DNA from: Eimeria necatrix
Taxonomy: Eukaryota > Apicomplexa > Conoidasida > Eucoccidiorida > Eimeriidae
Assembly (NCBI RefSeq): GCF_000499385.1
Contig: NW_013651971.1
Coordinates: forward strand, 1 to 10,246
Length of the DNA: 10,246 bases
Direction of reading: 5' to 3'
Numbering within the stretch: position 1 is the first letter of the stretch; every line of letters starts with the position of its first letter. The position numbers and the translations under genes are program-made. Below the pieces are notes generated by a model. The model was not told where the DNA came from. It saw nothing but the letters and a program-made list of their open reading frames with translations, and searched no databases. Of the stretch, positions 9,192 to 10,246 are shown piece after piece.

Positions 9192-9547
9192 TTGTTTGGA
9201 GTTGTCGGGCTTCGTTTGGAAGCGAACGCATCGTGCAGGCAAGGGATTGAGGTCTGGCAATGATCGTGCGTCAGTTACTGATCACGGTTTCACCGATACA
9301 TTGTTTGCGCGGACCGTACTCCGGTGACTGAATTATTTGAAGATAAATGGGGAGTGAGCAAGGGAATGTATTGATACGCAGTGTCCGTTAGCTTTGTACG
9401 GTGTGCAGTTTGTAGGTGGAGACAGAAGATGATGGGAATTGACTACTCAGGTGGTAGGATCCAATGCATCATGTGGTTTTGCTCGTAAAGCGCTGGATAT
9501 GCATAATCGATTGGACATGATTTTGTTTGTGGCGTCAGGAGTAACGT
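9136..9547 (+). pseudogene. Decayed + strand frame of unit E
   Basis: In the ancestral register this reads FLRHCLELSGFVWKRTHRAG, DRASVTDHGFTDT, CPLALYGVQFVGGDRR and NRLDMILFVASGVT. Stops interrupt it at TGA 9325, a second TGA about 10 codons later, and a TGA after GGDRR, before TAA TGA near 9546. The codon distance from ASVT to the CP pair is 41 in C, 38 in D and 40 in E, so the length changes are multiples of three. A 1-bp loss just after GVT breaks the frame. The later part resumes with KKLGGAVFVSVR, the shared TAG (9597-9599), 26 codons and VLLVVYMGQAA. Confidence 0.5.
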
Positions 9548-10051
9548 AATGACGCCGCAGAAGAAGTTAGGCGGAGCGGTATTTGTGTCTGTGCGGTAGA
9601 TGAGTCGGTGCACACCAAGTGCGTGTTCTGCTGAGCCAGGCTTTGCAAACTCATCGGCAAGTTGCAATGTCGCATTTGTGTTGCTGGTTGTGTATATGGG
9701 TCAGGCTGCGATGGAGCGCGCACACACTGGCTCACCTACAAGGTAATAAAGCGCGTCGGCTCAAAGGGCTCGCCACGGTCTTTAGCAACCTTCACTTCTT
9801 CTCTGGACGTTACTTGACCTCATCAGCAGCGCGGACTCTGTGCGTAGCTTTGAGCATACAGAGTTGGACGCTGTGTAGTCTTCGTTAGTGGTTGCATGAC
9901 GTGTGCGGTGTTGCTGTGGCGAGGAAGCGCCGCTCTCGTGCGTGAAGATTTTGCAGTTTTCCATGTCTTCTTTTTTATGCACGTGGCAAGCATTGTTTGC
10001 GGCCTATTGCGCAAAATGTGGAAAACACTACATTCATCATGCACTTTCAGG
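9192..10051 (+). repeat. Unit E, well-preserved copy of the repeat
   Basis: A full unit of about 860 bp with landmark GTGTTGCTGG at 9678. Its second half is closest to C (GCCACGGTCTTTAGCAACC, CCTCATCAGCAG, 11-bp insertion present). The + frame LLWRGSAALV to EDFAVFHVFFF is open near 9911-9990. From 10032 the sequence switches to one identical to 5067 onward. Confidence 0.95.
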
Positions 10052-10246
10052 CTTGCTGTACAAGAGGCTGGGCTTCTCTTAAGATGAGTGCACACTGCAA
10101 GTAGGCATTGAAGAAGCGCTGCCGTCACAGGGAGTACGGTTTCGTAAAAGAAATGAGTCAGGTACTGGCGACGGTCGTAGCGATGCATTGAGTTTTGATA
10201 TGTCTGGGAGAGTCAGTTGCTTTGATGTTTCAGCTATGTGCGCGAC
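10032..10246 (+). repeat. Right copy of the 215-bp perfect direct repeat, cut by window edge
   Basis: Identical to 5067-5281, at an offset of 4,965 bp. It covers the end of unit E and the start of unit F (10052 onward). The identity continues to the last base of the window, so its true length is unknown. Confidence 0.98.
10052..10246 (+). repeat. Unit F, first ~195 bp of a further copy
   Basis: Begins at the same unit boundary as W and is identical to it as far as visible. It shows that the array continues past the window and that its next member is of the W type, not the B-E type. Confidence 0.85.

Noticed and set aside
4496..10246. Array as a spliced-leader, 5S rRNA or CRISPR array
   Set aside because: No spliced-leader or 5S signature was seen, and units of about 850 bp with divergent sequence do not fit a repeat-spacer array.

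Overview
The window looks like gene-poor, repeat-rich nuclear DNA from a eukaryote, probably a protist. There is no intact bacterial-style gene, operon, Shine-Dalgarno layout or RNA gene in 10.2 kb. The longest open frame is 210 codons and resembles nothing I recognise. GC content is moderate and CpG is not depleted, which argues against a vertebrate. A coccidian or kinetoplastid source would fit, but no marker settles the taxon.

Layout. Positions 1 to about 3700 hold no gene or repeat family I can support. From about 3745 to the right edge the window is largely a head-to-tail array of one unit of about 850 bp. I label the copies V (about 3745-4190, weak), A (4496-5086, partial), W (5087-5971, diverged), X (5972-6652, diverged and shortened), B (6653-7478), C (7479-8344), D (8345-9191), E (9192-10051) and F (10052-10246, cut by the window edge). 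A landmark reading roughly GTGTTGCTGGTTGTGTATATG recurs at 4729, 7104, 7966, 8826 and 9678, with weaker counterparts near 3745, 5531 and 6340. Copies are most alike on the right and most decayed on the left.

Two observations stand out. First, the unit carries the trace of a + strand reading frame. One frame runs from 7336 to 8352 (339 codons) with only four internal stops, and another from 8196 to 9155 (320 codons) with only two; about 16-17 would be expected by chance in each. Peptide blocks, a TAG stop and an exact 26-codon spacing recur in the same register in several copies. The array is therefore best read as a tandem family of decayed genes or exons of an unrecognised protein with hydrophobic segments. 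Second, 5067-5281 is identical base for base to 10032-10246, with an abrupt switch at the left edge to about 78 percent identity. That points to a higher-order repeat of 4,965 bp, a recent conversion or duplication, or an assembly artefact.

Smaller features are a 9-bp hairpin preserved in units C and D, paired GCATGCGCATGC palindromes in unit W, a GT-rich microsatellite, and a splice-acceptor-like sequence just left of unit A. No metabolic or regulatory pathway can be assigned.
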